The translations under genes were made by a program, and so were the position numbers. Below the pieces are notes generated by a model. The model worked only from the letters and a program-made list of their open reading frames with translations. It had not been told where the DNA came from and searched no databases. DNA of 64,000 nt from assembly GCA_003254905.1 (NCBI GenBank), contig QANU01013744.1, forward strand, positions 267,955-331,954, read 5' to 3'. Shown here in pieces: positions 12,956 through 25,019 of this stretch. The stretch's first letter is position 1. Every line of letters starts with the position of its first letter. The stretch comes from Nissolia schottii (taxonomy: Eukaryota > Streptophyta > Magnoliopsida > Fabales > Fabaceae).

Positions 12956-13514
12956 TTAAAAAATAAATACATGGTCTAAAAAAGACCATGAAGAAAACCA
13001 ATCACCTTAACATGGTTGACCGCTAAGAAGCACTAAGCTAAAAGCTCCTAACACCCTACGTGGAGGCACTAAGCACTAAGCTGAGAGCTCCTATCAAGCT
13101 CTAGAGTAAATTAACAAGTCTAAACACTCACGTGAAGCTTCTGTATATAGGGGAGGAGGAAACTCCCTTCTACAACTGTAAACGATGTGAAACTAATTCC
13201 TGACGTGCTGTAGTGCACTGGCTTTCCTGGTTTGCATCTCAAACAAGATGACCACATGTCTCGCGCGAGACACCCCCTTCTTTTTTTTTTTTTTTTCCTT
13301 TTCTCTTCTAAGAGTTGTTACACACGGTCTTAGTGGGGCAATAAGCACTTACATATAAGTCTTGAAGAAAGGACCTTTTCTTGTGTAAGTAACCTGATGG
13401 GTCAAGTTTACCCAAGACTTGTACGCAAATCTCATAATATTATGTTTCGTCGTGCTATTGCAGTGCGCACCCCTTGTCTTTTACCTAGAAAAACCATCGG
13501 TTGTTACAGGACTG

Positions 13515-14124
13515 CTAGCTTCTAATAGGTGTTGATTTGATAATGGTCTATCCTCCACCATATTATTACATGAGACCAAAATCTTCCTCCATAATGGACT
13601 TGAGTTGTCTAAAAATTTTTAACCATTTAAAGAGCATCACAATATTCTTCATTGACAAATCCCCCATGCTCAATCCGCCAAGCTCCTTAGGTTATTGAAT
13701 GTTCCCCATAAAAATTAGTGGAATCCCCTTAATGTCCTTTTTCTTGCTCCAGAAAAATATTGATTGGATAGAAATAATTTTCCTTGCCACCGCTTTTGGC
13801 ATTTTGAACAGCCCCAAAAAATAGATAGGGAGACTATTGGTCACAAATTTTATCAGCACCAACCTCCCCACTCTGGACAGTAAGTTTGCTTTCCACCCAC
13901 TTAGCTTATTATCAATTTGTCAAAATCGGCGGCCACGGGGACAACCTCCTCAGATTTGCTCCCAAGGGAATTCCCATATAGCTAATCGGGAGGTGAGACA
14001 CAAAACACCCCCAGATACTCCTTGATATCCCGCACCAACTACTACTCAAAAGCAAACGGCATATCTGTTGATTGTCTTTTCTTCCTAGATAAGAAAATGT
14101 CCACCACCCTACCATTTTTTTCAC
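13515..14124 (-). pseudogene. LINE (non-LTR retrotransposon) reverse transcriptase relic
   Basis: Read on the minus strand, the 14124-13912 part gives the LINE words 'LPISYMGIPLGAN'. After a frame change the block continues as 'VGRLVLIKFVTNSLPIYFLG', 'LFKMPKAVARKIISIQSIFF' and then 'LGGLSMGDLSMKNIVML', the order seen in the C-terminal half of plant L1-type reverse transcriptases. At least one frameshift and one in-frame stop (after 'FMGNIQ') break it, and the catalytic FADD region and endonuclease are absent. It is therefore a dead 5'-truncated copy lying directly against the right end of LTR B. Confidence 0.8.
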
Positions 14125-14373
14125 AGATTTGCAATAACTAAGACTTGGTCATGGATGGATTCAATCTTTGCAAACACTTCAACCCCCTTAAGACACCCCC
14201 CCCCCTTTTGTAGTTTTGTCCCCGCTCCTGATATCTTCCTTTGCTCCCTTCCCGAAATGGTACTGAAAGGCTCCTTGTCACGCTCATTTTCCTTCCTTCT
14301 CAGTCGAGACCTTCCGTGTCTAAACCACTCTCCCTCCTCACACCCTAACGAGGCCTTGACGGCCTACCAGGGC

Positions 14374-15360
14374 TAAAAAAATCAACTTATTTTAAGTGGA
14401 GTAAAACTCAAACCCAAGACCTTTACCATTTACAGTAATATCTTATCCATTAGACTAGTCTTATTTTTTGTAATTTTGTATACAATCATATTTATTAATA
14501 TAATTTTATTATTTAATTTTTTTTACAGATACCAAATCTAAAGAGTCCCTAAGACTCTCCTACACTCATACTCCCATCTCATTCATCTTATCCGAATAAT
14601 GTGCGAGAGTTTTGCTAGTATTTTCCTTTTTGTTTTTCGTTGGTCAAATGTCATATATTCTGTTTATGATTTTACTATCACATACTAAGCAAGAGAATTG
14701 GTGATATACATAACGAAGTTAAGCAAACTTTTTTGAGCTATGGACTTTGGTTTCTTAATGATAAAATCGATGGATAAAAATTTGATTTTCCTCTCATATA
14801 AAGGATATTCATGTTACTCAGACTTGTCTTTTGATCTATTTTTTCATGGGCATACCCCAGCAGCTTGCAACTTTAGAGTTTCAATTCTTTATTGAAAATG
14901 TCTTTTTGATTCATATTGAATTTATACGCTCTTACTTGTTATATAGTAAATGTTATATATTCAGTTAAACTCTCTCTCTTCTCTCGAGAAATACATTTAT
15001 ATAACAAAAAAAATACTTTGTTATGATTATTTTTGAAAAATAAAAAATTTCATATTTTATTTTATTTTAATTTTAATTTTTTATTTTTTTATGATAAAAA
15101 AATACACAGGCAAGTTTATTACTGATATATGACATTTTACTAACAAAAAACAAAAAGAAAAATGCCAGCAAAGCTCTATATGAGATGGGAGTGTGAGTGT
15201 GGGAGAGTCCTAGGGATTATTTAGATTAGGATTTTTTAAAAAAAAAATTAAATAATAAAATTATATTAATAAATATGATTGCATAAAATATTGCAAAAAG
15301 TAATACTCGTCTAGTGGATAAGGCATTGCTGTGAGTGATAGATAAGTTTATTTTTTTAGT
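14374..15360. repeat. Large inverted repeat with tRNA-promoter-like boxes
   Basis: The left arm (about 14374-14680) and right arm (about 15110-15360) are inverted copies at an estimated 75-80% identity. They share 'caatcatatttattaatata', 'attttattatttaatttttt', 'agactctcc.acactca.actcccatctcat' and 'tgtcatatat'. The spacer is about 430 bp and has no gene. Read on the minus strand, the left arm holds 'tagtctaatggataag' followed by 'gtcttgggtttgagtttta', which resemble RNA polymerase III A and B boxes, so a tRNA-derived SINE may be part of the unit. The right arm keeps the A-like box ('tcgtctagtggataag') but not the B-like box. Confidence 0.7.
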
Positions 15361-17000
15361 AAACACAAATGAATATTTGTGAGTAAACGCCTAACAGGCT
15401 CCAGGCCAAGTCAGGCCTCCCAAGCAGGCCAGGCCTGACCTGTTCTCACCCCTAAGTCTCGCTAAACTCTTTCTCTCTCATCCCTAAACCCTTCTCTTTA
15501 GAGATAATAGATATTAACATTTCTCACATGCTTTATGGGGTAAATATACTCTCCTATTAATTTTTCTATTTTTGACAATTTTTAGAACTAAATTTATCAA
15601 ATTTCGCCATCGTTTCATGATTTAATATTACATATTGATGTGTTATATGATCCAATGTAATATATGAATACTTTTCAATACAATATTTGTACAGAGGTGC
15701 ATCATAAACTTAAATGGTTTGCAAATATCTGAACCTCTTATAAATTAGCTTTTTCAATAATTTTGATTAATGAAAACTATATGAATATCATATAGAACAT
15801 GAAATAATGACAATTCAACGAATGTAATTTTAGAATTTGCCAAAATAAAAAAAATTATTTACTCCATAAGTCAGGTGATAAACCACTCTAAATTAACGTG
15901 AGTTTAAAAAAATTAAGTTGCGGTTCTCATTTGTGTTAGTCCGCACGTAAAATGGTTTATTAAAAAATCTTTCATTAATCATGTTTCTTTTGTATTTTGA
16001 CTTATTCATTCCAAAGAGTGTTTCTGATATTATAAAATCTAACAAGTAGTTGATAATAATGAGAAGTGCCGAGTACAAAAGTCAAAATTAAAAGTTGGGC
16101 AATTTAAGTAGATGTGTTGAAAGTAATGTACTGCCTTAAATTGTTAAAGCTTTTCTTTCGTAGGAGGGTCAATTTGTCAGTTATCTACCTTGACGTTTTG
16201 TAATTGGTTTATAGCCTCTTAAGGTATCCAGAATCTGATGATAACTTGTTAAAATATTTGATAAATATGTTCATTGGACTTTGTCAAGGTTTGAAAGGAA
16301 AGCCCAAAAGTGACAAGTAGATTTATTTATTTATTTTAACTAATATATACATAAGAATTCATTAATACTTTATTAATCAAATAAAAAGTAGAATTAAATT
16401 TGAGACGAAAATGGAATGATAAAGTGAAACAGAACTTGTACTGTGTTCTGTTTTAATAATTTTCCCATATTTTCTTGGTTTGACCATTAAACTATTCTGA
16501 TCTTTATAACAAAAAAAAAAAAAAAGGTTCCAATCTTTAAAATTCCTATTTTGGTTCGGGGAACTAGTGCGATCAAGTTGAGTGAGGACCACTCAAGATT
16601 AAGATAAACATTACCAAGTCAGTGACTCACCACACACCACTGAAAGCCTGATATTATTATTAACAATTTTTTTTATCTCAATTATCAATATTTAAATATT
16701 TAAATATTTAAAGTTTATTAAATTTTACTTAATTTAGTTGGAATTAAGTCGATTTATTGCATAGATAAAACTTTTTTAATAATAACTTTTTCATCCACAA
16801 AATTAAAATTTGAGACTTTTTATAAAAAAATTATAAGTATTAAACTACATGAATTAACTTAGCATAACTAAGATATTATTATTATTTGGTTAGGTGAAAG
16901 TTCATGGACATTTGGGAAGGAGAGGCTTCACTTGGCACCATTACTATAAACATAAGGCATGAGAATGACATTTGGGACTACCTTTGTCAAAATTTAGGTT

Positions 17001-17051
<51 letters not shown>

Positions 17052-17879
17052 GCTGTACCAGCAATCCAACTAGCTCGTCCAACAAGTACTATCTGCCATA
17101 ACTAAAAAAAGTTTATCTTTTCCTTAGCAATTCTTATTTTCAGACACATGTATTTTAATTAAATAAAATATGACCCAACATTTGAATGAAAATTTTTATT
17201 TTCAATTAAGTTGATAACTTTCATTTTTTTAAAATGATAAAAAATACTGTTTGGGAGGGATTTATGTATTTCCCTATCAAATACATTGTGAGTATCTATG
17301 CGGATTCATTTCTGCATTCCATTGAATTGAACAGTTTAACACCCAAAAAACAAATAACTTTTATAGAAAAAACTTGAAATTTTTAAGAGGCAAACTCAAG
17401 TCAGTAGAAAAAAAAAGAAAAGAAAATGAAAAATTGAGTAGCCTCACTTGATTGATGCAGATCTAACTCTGATTCCTATCTAACATTCATGATGTATCAT
17501 TAAAATCTGAGTTTTTGGGGGGACCCCCCAAATATTAATTGGCGGAAAAGGCACTAATAAAAATCGATGTGACTATTAAAAAAGAAATAGCGTAAAAAAT
17601 AACATTACACTGATATGAATGTAGCAATGTACCAAGGCACAGAGGCTTGGGTCCTATTATCACACACACATATTTGGAATGACCACACACTATCTACGGA
17701 CCCTTGATTAAGATACTACTGATGAAAGCTTTCCCTACGTAGTGAGTGTGAAACGACGCCGCATTAACGCCAAAAGTACAGACTAAACAGTAGCCCGCAA
17801 CAACAACGCAGAAGCAGAAGCTTTGGTCCACAATCTCTGCCACCAATTTCTTCCACACGTTCACCCAATCAGTTTCCTC
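15361..17879. other. Intergenic DNA upstream of the DUF1336 gene
   Basis: No gene is recognised. At 15395-15453 there is a patch rich in 'aggcc' ending 'ttctcacccctaa', which resembles one end of a non-autonomous hAT element; no partner end was found. The remainder is AT-rich and ordinary. Confidence 0.5.
17003..17048 (+). repeat. (TC)n microsatellite
   Basis: A 46-bp uninterrupted TC run about 1.4 kb upstream of the DUF1336 start codon. Confidence 0.97.
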
Positions 17880-17892
17880 CACGTGGCACGTG
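17880..17892. promoter_or_regulatory. Tandem G-box (CACGTG-G-CACGTG)
   Basis: Two perfect CACGTG cores are separated by one base, 590 bp upstream of the ATG at 18482 and just after a CCAAT word. G-boxes bind plant bZIP and bHLH factors, and in an ABRE context mediate abscisic acid or light responses. A role for this gene is inference from position only. Confidence 0.5.
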
Positions 17893-18481
17893 TCCCACTC
17901 ATTAGCAGTGGGTCCCATTTGGTGCCCCATAAGCCTTCTCTCTCTGCCCAACTGGCCCAGGCCAACTACAACAACTGCCGTCACTGTTCATTTTTTGTGT
18001 TTGTGTTTGTGTTTTCTTTTTTTTTTTTTCTTCTTAAGAATCTATACACACGCCAGATGAAAATTTTGACCCCTTTTTTATTTGATTTTGCCTTTTATTT
18101 ATTTATGTATTTATTTATTATTTTATTTGTGGTTTTCTGTGATCGCTTATTTATTGAGTATCGCTACTACCATGATGATTGGGGGCCAATACAAAAAAAG
18201 TTGAAGGCTTTCTTGTAGCTTCAACAGACAGAGACGGTAGCTTACCTCCAACCTTTGCTTTATTCATTCGCTCATTCATATATTTGTTTTCCTTTACTTA
18301 TTTATTATTTTATTTTATTTTCTTGGGTGTTTCGTTTTTGAGGCAGTGTCTTTCTTTCCTTTCCCTTCTTTCTCCCTTATGTGACACAGTGTCAGCTTTG
18401 TGGGATGGTGATGGTTCTTGTGCGTGAGGGATTGATCTGAGAGAGAAAGAGGAAGAGGGTGTCGTTGTTGTTGTTGTTGTT

Positions 18482-20565
18482 ATGGGGGCGTGTGTTTCAA
18501 CTCCAAGAGGGTGTGTTGGAGGGAGGTTGAGCTCCTCTTCTTCCAAGAGGAAGAACCGGAAGAGGAGAAGGGGCGGGCTTAGAAGAAGAGTTCCTTCTCG
18601 TTCATCATTGGATAATAACAATAACAAGGTTGTTGAGGCTCCTCATGATCATCGTTCCTCTGCCAACCCCACCTTCCAAGGTTCAGTTTTTTTTTTTTTT
18701 TTTTTTTTTCTGTTTTATCTTTGTCTTCTGACTTGCATTTATGTGGAAGAATGGTTCTGGGGTGGGAGATGTCTTTTTTATTTTTTTTGGATTGAAATTT
18801 TGTAGTTTGTGTTTTGTTGATATGCTTTTAAAGGGTCCTTTCTTATTTCGGGTATGGTGATTTTGATGATTGTTTTGATGCTTTTGGGGTAAAAATGTGA
18901 TTGTAGCTGGAGTTGATCTTTGTGGAACAAGTGTGAAGTATAACTGAAAAAGTGATGCTAGGAAGTTATTATAGGGTAGGAGGATGAAGTAGATGGCAAT
19001 AATTGGTGTTACTTTCATTCATTCATGACCGAAAGCAATGTCAACTCTCGTGTTTATCTTGTGTTTAGCATTACCAAGCTTTACCCCAAACTCATACTTT
19101 TTCTATGAGAGAGAGGCAAAAAAAAAACGGGAGGGGTTGAAATTCAACTTTTGTACTAAGAATGCACATAACAAGACCTCTCTGGTGGGAAAAAAAAAAA
19201 ATAAAAAAAAGTGGAATTAAAATTTGGGGGGTAATTTGTTGTTGTTGTTGTTATGCTGGAAGTCTTAGTGTGTGAGGTTTGAGCATTCAAAACAAGCATT
19301 TGTTGACATTTATCACAATGGACAAGTGGATCTGCTCTGTTTGCTGATGATGATTGATTATTTTCTTTTTTTATTCTCTTCATTTCGTAGACATTTTAAT
19401 CAGCTTGTTATGTAACTAGTTTAACTGCTTGCTGGTCCTAGTTGCTCTTGTAATGAATGAAGCTTCATTCTTGCTCATGTGTAATTGGAATTACTATAAT
19501 TCGTGGAAGCAGGAAGTATTGAGGAGGCATGGTTTGATTCAGTTGCAGTATTTGACTCTGACTGCGAAGATGATTACCAAAGTGTTCCTGATGGTATGGC
19601 ATTCTTAAATTAATTTAGATTCTAGTATATATTTATATAATATGATACCTTTGAAAATATATATATTAAAGTGCAACTGGCACATGCAGATGTGTTGTCT
19701 CTGAATGGGAATGAAGGTGGATCTGCATCAAATTTTCCAAATTCAAGAGATGGCATTGATTCACAATGTAAATGCGATGGAAACATAGTTGAAGCGAATG
19801 AGCCTGTTTTCCTCGACGAAATCTCGTCAGTGGACGCTGGCTCCAACAAGGACGAAGGCCTCCTGGACAATTGTGGGATTCTTCCCAACAACTGTCTGCC
19901 GTGCCTTGCATCTACCGTTCCCTCCATCGAAAAGAGACGATCGTCGAGCTCTAGTCCTCCTTCTAGTGCTAGGAAGAAGGCTCCTATGAAGCTTTCCTTC
20001 AAATGGAAGGAAGGACATGGGAATGCTGCTACTTTATGTGAGTTGATGTTTCATTCATGTGGATAAAGGATAATTCGTATTCACAATTTTATCTAGTCAT
20101 TTGTCAATTTTATCATTCTGTTCCTTGTTCTTCTTTTCAGTTTCTTCAAAGACACTTCTACAAAGACCAATTGCAGGTTCTCAGGTACCCTTTTGTCCAA
20201 TTGAGAAGAAAATGCTTGATTGTTGGTCACACATTGACCCAAGCACTTTTAAAGTTCGAGGAGTAAACTATTTTAAGTAAGATTACTGTGATTAATTACT
20301 GTGATTAAACTACACATTTATAACCGTGTGATGGATTTTTATTTATTTATTCTTATTTACTTAATGGAAGGGACAAGAAGAAGGACTTTGCTTCGAATTA
20401 TTCTGCATATTACCCATTTGGTGTAGATGTATTCTTATCTCCACGAAAAGTGGACCATATAGCTCGGTTTGTGGAACTGCCTTTTATTCGTTCCTCTGGG
20501 AAATTGCCACCCATTCTTGTTGTAAATGTTCAGGTACAGTCCTCCATGCTTTGTGCTAAAAGTCA

Positions 20566-20613
<48 letters not shown>

Positions 20614-23515
20614 GTTTAATCTTCTTCCTATTAATTGTTCTAACAGAGTTTTATTTTATAAACATCGTTGCACTTTTGTTTCTGTGGATTTCAGATTCCA
20701 CTCTATCCTGCCACACTTTTTCAAGGTGAAACTGATGGGGAAGGAATGAGTTTTGTGTTGTACTTCAAACTTTCTGAAAGTTATTCCAAAGAACTTCCTT
20801 TTCATTTTCAAGAAAGCATCAGAGTAAGATGAAGAAACCTTTATGTTTCAGTTTATTGCTTATTATTACTTATACATCCTGCTAAAATGTATATTTACTA
20901 AATTCTTCAACATTATTTCTTATATGTAATACTCGAATCTCCCCTTTTAGTATTTTAGTTTGGGTAGCTTTCGGTTCATGTTTTGTAACAGTGGGATAAT
21001 AGAGACATGTCTCTTGTGTCTCTTACTTTTGGAGGTGCATAGATTAGCTTAAAAATTGTTCGAGTAAACCTTCTAATTCGTCCTTAAATTTGTCAGTATT
21101 GGTCAAGTTCTTCTTACAGTTATGAAAATCGTTATTTTAATTCTTGAGGTTGCCAAAAGTCGGCCAAGTTAATGCCTGTGAGGGACTAATTTGACCGATG
21201 TCGAAGTATTAACTTGACATACTTTTAACAACTTTAAGAACTAATATAATCATTTTCATAATTTGGGGGACAAACTTGACCAATGTTAGCAATTCCAAGG
21301 ACGAATCTGAAGGTTTAGTCAAATTGTTCTGAGACATGTCGTCTCGCCTTTTAGGAGGTATAAAAATTGACTTAAAACACAATTTTAAGTGTTTCTTCTG
21401 TCTCAAGACAGGAACATAAAGCTACCTAGTGTTTTGGTATAGTCTTGAATTCCTTAATTGTTGTCCCTTTCGTCGGTTAATTTGAGGAAAGCTCTACAGC
21501 TTCATGTTACTGATCTTCTAGGTCATTTTTTTTTCCCTACAGAAGTTGATGGATGATGAAGTTGAGAAGGTGAAGGGTTTCCCTGTAGATACAATTGCAC
21601 CCTTTCGCGAAAGGTTGAAGATATTAGGGCGCGTCATGAACCTTGAAGAGCTTCATTTGAGTGCAGCAGAACGGAAGCTTATGCAGGCTTACAATGAGAA
21701 ACCTGTCCTTTCACGACCACAGCATGAGTTTTACTCAGTAAGTCTTACTTATTTACTCATTGCAATGTAAATGTTTTGATTTTCAGGCTATGACTATTTA
21801 GCCAGATATTACATTAAGAGAAATTGCTGCTATGGTGCTTATATTTAATTTCCATTTACTCACTCCATCTCACCTACTACCATCTCAATTACTCACTCTC
21901 GAAGTTGAATATAACAATATCTCCGCTTACTGCTATGCATTTTGGTACTCAGAAAGCAGGAATTTATCTCAAGAGGTACTTACGTTGAAAGTACTAGTTT
22001 TCATATTCCACCAATAATTTTGCACTTCTCAAACTTCACTTCCACTAAAAATACATTTATAGCTCTCAAACTTTAAACCAATCGGCCACATTTAAAGTCT
22101 AGGATTTTTGTTTTTAATCTGTTTTCTATTATTCAAAATTTTGTAAAGGAAACTGTGATTTTTTTTTCTTCTTGTTTTCTATTTTTATTTCTTGTATCTT
22201 CGTCACAAAATCCTACATATAAAAAATAGATTCAAAATGGAAAATGGAAACAATAACTTGGCAAATCTATGTTTTGTTACCCAGGGAAGAATCTAAACGG
22301 GAAGATATACCTATGCATACATTTTCCATGATCTGTGTCCATCGCCATGTCATCTTTGTGAAAAAAAAAAAAAATCTTGAACAGAAATTTTATTATTTTA
22401 TTTTAGACACATTTATAATAAAGTTGATCAAGTTTATGAATGAATAGGTATATCATAAATAAAATTAAAAGAATTCACTTTTATTAAAAGTGTGGGTTAA
22501 AATAAAATGATAAATTTGTCTTCGTGCAAAAATTTCTGCATCGTATGATATGTGATGTGAGTTAGTGCCACCATGATGATATTTCTTCAATGATGATGGG
22601 GCTTTTAGAAAAACAAAATGTACTATCATGAAATGAGGATTTATAGGGCGAGTGAACGGTAAAATTCGAAGTTTATCTGTGGGCTCCTTCCCCTTTTATT
22701 GATCTACAGTACACTTATAGCTGTATCTCTATGAATTCTTTATGGTACTTTTTTATCATCCTTGGCCCCGCAATTTGTAGTGATGTCATTTCGTTATAAA
22801 TGACTCGTGATGTCTCCACATGTAGTACTTTATTTTTATTTTTTGGTCTTCTTTTGAATCACCTAACCAATATGTTTTCTTTCCTCTTTGTAGGGAGAAA
22901 ATTACTTTGAGATTGATTTGGATATGCATAGATTTAGTTATATCTCTAGGAAAGGGTTTGAAGCTTTCCTAGACAGATTAAAGATCTGCACTCTAGATGT
23001 TGGCCTCACCATTCAGGCAAGTAGTTTCTCTGACGCCAAAAAATAAAATAAGGCAATTTACATTAATATACCATCACGTGCATTTTGTCTGTTAAATTTT
23101 GAAACGGTGCATATGAATCTCTTAACGTTTTATCAGTATAAATAAATTTTTAGATGACTAAACAATTTTCATTTTTATGAAAAAAACGATAAGAAGAAAG
23201 AAATGAGAATAATTATTCATTTAAAGATTGATTTGTACTGTTATAAAATGTTAAAGTGTCAATTTGTATGGTTTTCAACCTCATGAGATCACATGACATG
23301 TACATGTACTCCAAGGAGGTAAATTGCATTTTTCTTATATAATGTATTTTTTTATGGAGCTCCCATGTATAGTTATCTAATATTTTGCATATATATCATA
23401 TGAACAGGCTAACAAAGCAGAGGAGTTGCCAGAGCAGGTGTTATGTTGTATTAGATTAAACGGCATTGATTACATGAACTACCATCAATTGGGGCTAACT
23501 CAGGACCCCCTCTAA
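18482..23515 (+). CDS. EDR2 C-terminal domain (DUF1336) protein, 9 exons, 493 aa
   Basis: Exons: 18482-18680, 19513-19593, 19690-20037, 20141-20276, 20371-20533, 20695-20823, 21543-21737, 22894-23016 and 23408-23515. The 1482-nt CDS stays open through every junction. The protein starts MGACVSTP, a plant N-myristoylation (Gly2) plus palmitoylation (Cys4) type motif, which suggests membrane attachment. A basic, Ser-rich stretch follows, then an acidic segment ('[16 protein letters not shown]'-like). The conserved block '[20 protein letters not shown]' comes next, and an EDR2_C domain fills about residue 225 to the end ('[20 protein letters not shown]', '[20 protein letters not shown]', '[14 protein letters not shown]'). 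EDR2 proteins of the lipid-binding type carry START and PH domains; this short class has only the C-terminal domain, and its biochemical role is unknown. Intron 8 uses a GC donor (CAG|GCAAGT). Intron 6 holds nested MITEs. Length and layout match the Arabidopsis short DUF1336 proteins as I recall them. Confidence 0.93.
20567..20613 (+). repeat. (ATT)n microsatellite in intron 5
   Basis: An uninterrupted trinucleotide run inside intron 5 of the DUF1336 gene. Confidence 0.97.
20963..21426. mobile_element. Outer MITE interrupted by an inner MITE
   Basis: Inside intron 6 of the DUF1336 gene, the left end GGTAGCTTTCGGTTCATGTT matches the reverse complement of the right end, GGTAGCTTTATGTTCCTGTC. 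A second matching pair, 'gagacatgtc', lies closer to the centre on both sides. The central part is occupied by the inner element at 21062-21320. A target duplication for the outer element is not clear (TAGT on both sides at best). Confidence 0.65.
21062..21320. mobile_element. Mutator-like MITE, 259 bp, 9-bp target duplication
   Basis: The ends GAGTAAACCTTCTAATTCGT and (reverse complement) GACTAAACCTTCAGATTCGT open imperfect inverted arms of about 90 bp, both including 'cattggtcaagtt'-type words. The 9-bp sequence AAATTGTTC flanks it exactly on both sides (21053-21061 and 21321-21329), the duplication length of Mutator-like elements. It has no coding capacity and lies inside intron 6 of the DUF1336 gene. 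Confidence 0.88.
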
Positions 23516-23699
23516 CTATATGATAACCCCAAAAAAAAAAAGGCATTTTGTAAATCTTAGAATTTTTTTTATGATTTTAATTAATAATGTGAGTCATTTC
23601 AAGATGTGTTGCTGTGGCGTGTTGTTTAGAGGTCAGGACATCTTGTCATACATGCAACAATAATGGAAAGGAAACATGAGTGTGATGATGGGATGGTTG

Positions 23700-24000
23700 G
23701 CTACAATGTCATGTGAGATAGTAGAGAAATTCTTCGATGATCTTACAGTTGTCACACTAAATATGTTCCTCGAACACAACACAACAGCATCTATTATGGA
23801 ATGATCATTATTTATTATTGAAATATCATTTTATGCATGATAGAAAACATATTTAGTGTGACAATTGAGAAATTTTTTACCATCTTAAAACATGTTACTC
23901 GACCACAACATATCAACATCTATTTTGAAATGGTCCATTATTTATTATTAAAATGTCATTTATGATGTAATATTGAGCTATCAAACATGACGATTTAGGA
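23700..24000. repeat. Interleaved inverted and direct repeats downstream of the DUF1336 gene
   Basis: The core 'ttgtcacactaaatatgtt' (23749-23767) recurs inverted near 23847-23865. A direct repeat of about 75 bp is also present: 'cgaacacaacacaacagcatctatta...ttatttattattgaaat' and, about 120 bp later, 'cgaccacaacatatcaacatctattt...ttatttattattaaaat'. The outer parts carry 'agagaaattctt' and 'gagaaattttt'. The pattern suggests two overlapping or duplicated MITE copies; no gene is present. Confidence 0.6.
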
Positions 24001-25019
24001 CAACACAAAAATTGCTTATGATGGTGGTCAAGGTCTGGCTAAAGGAAGGTCACTGGCACAAAACATGGACCTACACCATGCCTACTAAAATTACGGACAC
24101 GAAGGGTCCATTCTCATAACAATTACTCATTCTTCAAAAAAAAAAATGTTATGGCAAATAAATAAAAGATGAACAGCCATAAATTTAAAAGGTTGGCTTC
24201 TGATTATTTATTAAAATGTCCTTTTCCTTTATGGGATGGGACATACGTGAAGTGTACAAGTAATAGAAGAGAAATCTACAGCGTTACCCGCTGGAAACGT
24301 GTGCATAGTGATTGACAGCAACTGGTGGAACCCATCTACAAGACACGAAAATGAGTATAACAATGAATTAAAGATTCCCTTTTTTTTCAAGGAAAAAAAA
24401 TGTATGATAAGAGCAATTTTGGTCGTGTCTTTTATGTTAATCAAGCCTAAGTCTTCTCTCGAGTACTAATTGACAGACAATTGAGATTTGTTTGACAAAT
24501 GAGGTCTTTTATTTTGACAATTGTTTGCTTTAGTAGATGATAGAATAAAATGATGCCTGTTGACATTTGATGGAAAAAGACTTGCTTTTAGTTAGTTGCG
24601 GTTGTTGTTGCTGCATGCTTTAATAGAAAATAGTTTACTAAAACAAGGAAAAAGAGTCTGATTGTCGAAAATTTTGTTGGTTCGCGATTGTCACAAGGTT
24701 AATAAAAACTTTGGGCTGCTTTATAATCTATCTTCTTGCTTTGGCCATCATATTACATATCTAGATATGGGATGCTGAATAAACTGGGATCCTAAAGTAT
24801 CTATTCAATGGTGACCTGCAGAAAAGGAAAATCCAATATTTGCCTCAAGTTTCTATTTCAAGAAAGATACATGTTAAAAAGCTCAGTGATATCAGAGTTT
24901 CTCTGCATTTCTTGGTGATAAGAAACAGTGGCCATCTTTCGGGTTTTTACAACAAACAAACAAAAGCAATGGCCTTGAGTAATACTACAATTTAATTGAA
25001 TTGAAATCATGCTTTTCTA
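24001..25019. other. Intergenic DNA, no gene recognised
   Basis: Ordinary AT-rich sequence with short A and T tracts. No supported gene, element end or repeat. Confidence 0.6.

Larger units (their letters stand above)
11452..13508 (+). mobile_element. Putative solo LTR B (same family as LTR A and C)
   Basis: The block starts TGTCACCCCAAC and ends GGTTGTTACA (TG...CA). It is non-coding. It shares long stretches with the block at 26665-28194: 'caattcgagcactctagac', 'ggggaggttgaggggtgag', 'atacatggtctaaaaa', and 'acaagtctaaacactca' with small changes. Internal features are an (AT)n tract with one N at 11948, a 78-bp tandem duplication and an (AAAT)n tract. The flanks (CACTG left, GGACT right) do not give an exact 5-bp duplication. 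Confidence 0.6.

Noticed and set aside
14400..14470. Possible tRNA gene on the minus strand
   Set aside because: Only the A- and B-like boxes are present; no acceptor stem or cloverleaf could be formed.
16904..17101. A 65-codon open frame
   Set aside because: Its core is a Ser-Leu run from the TC microsatellite.
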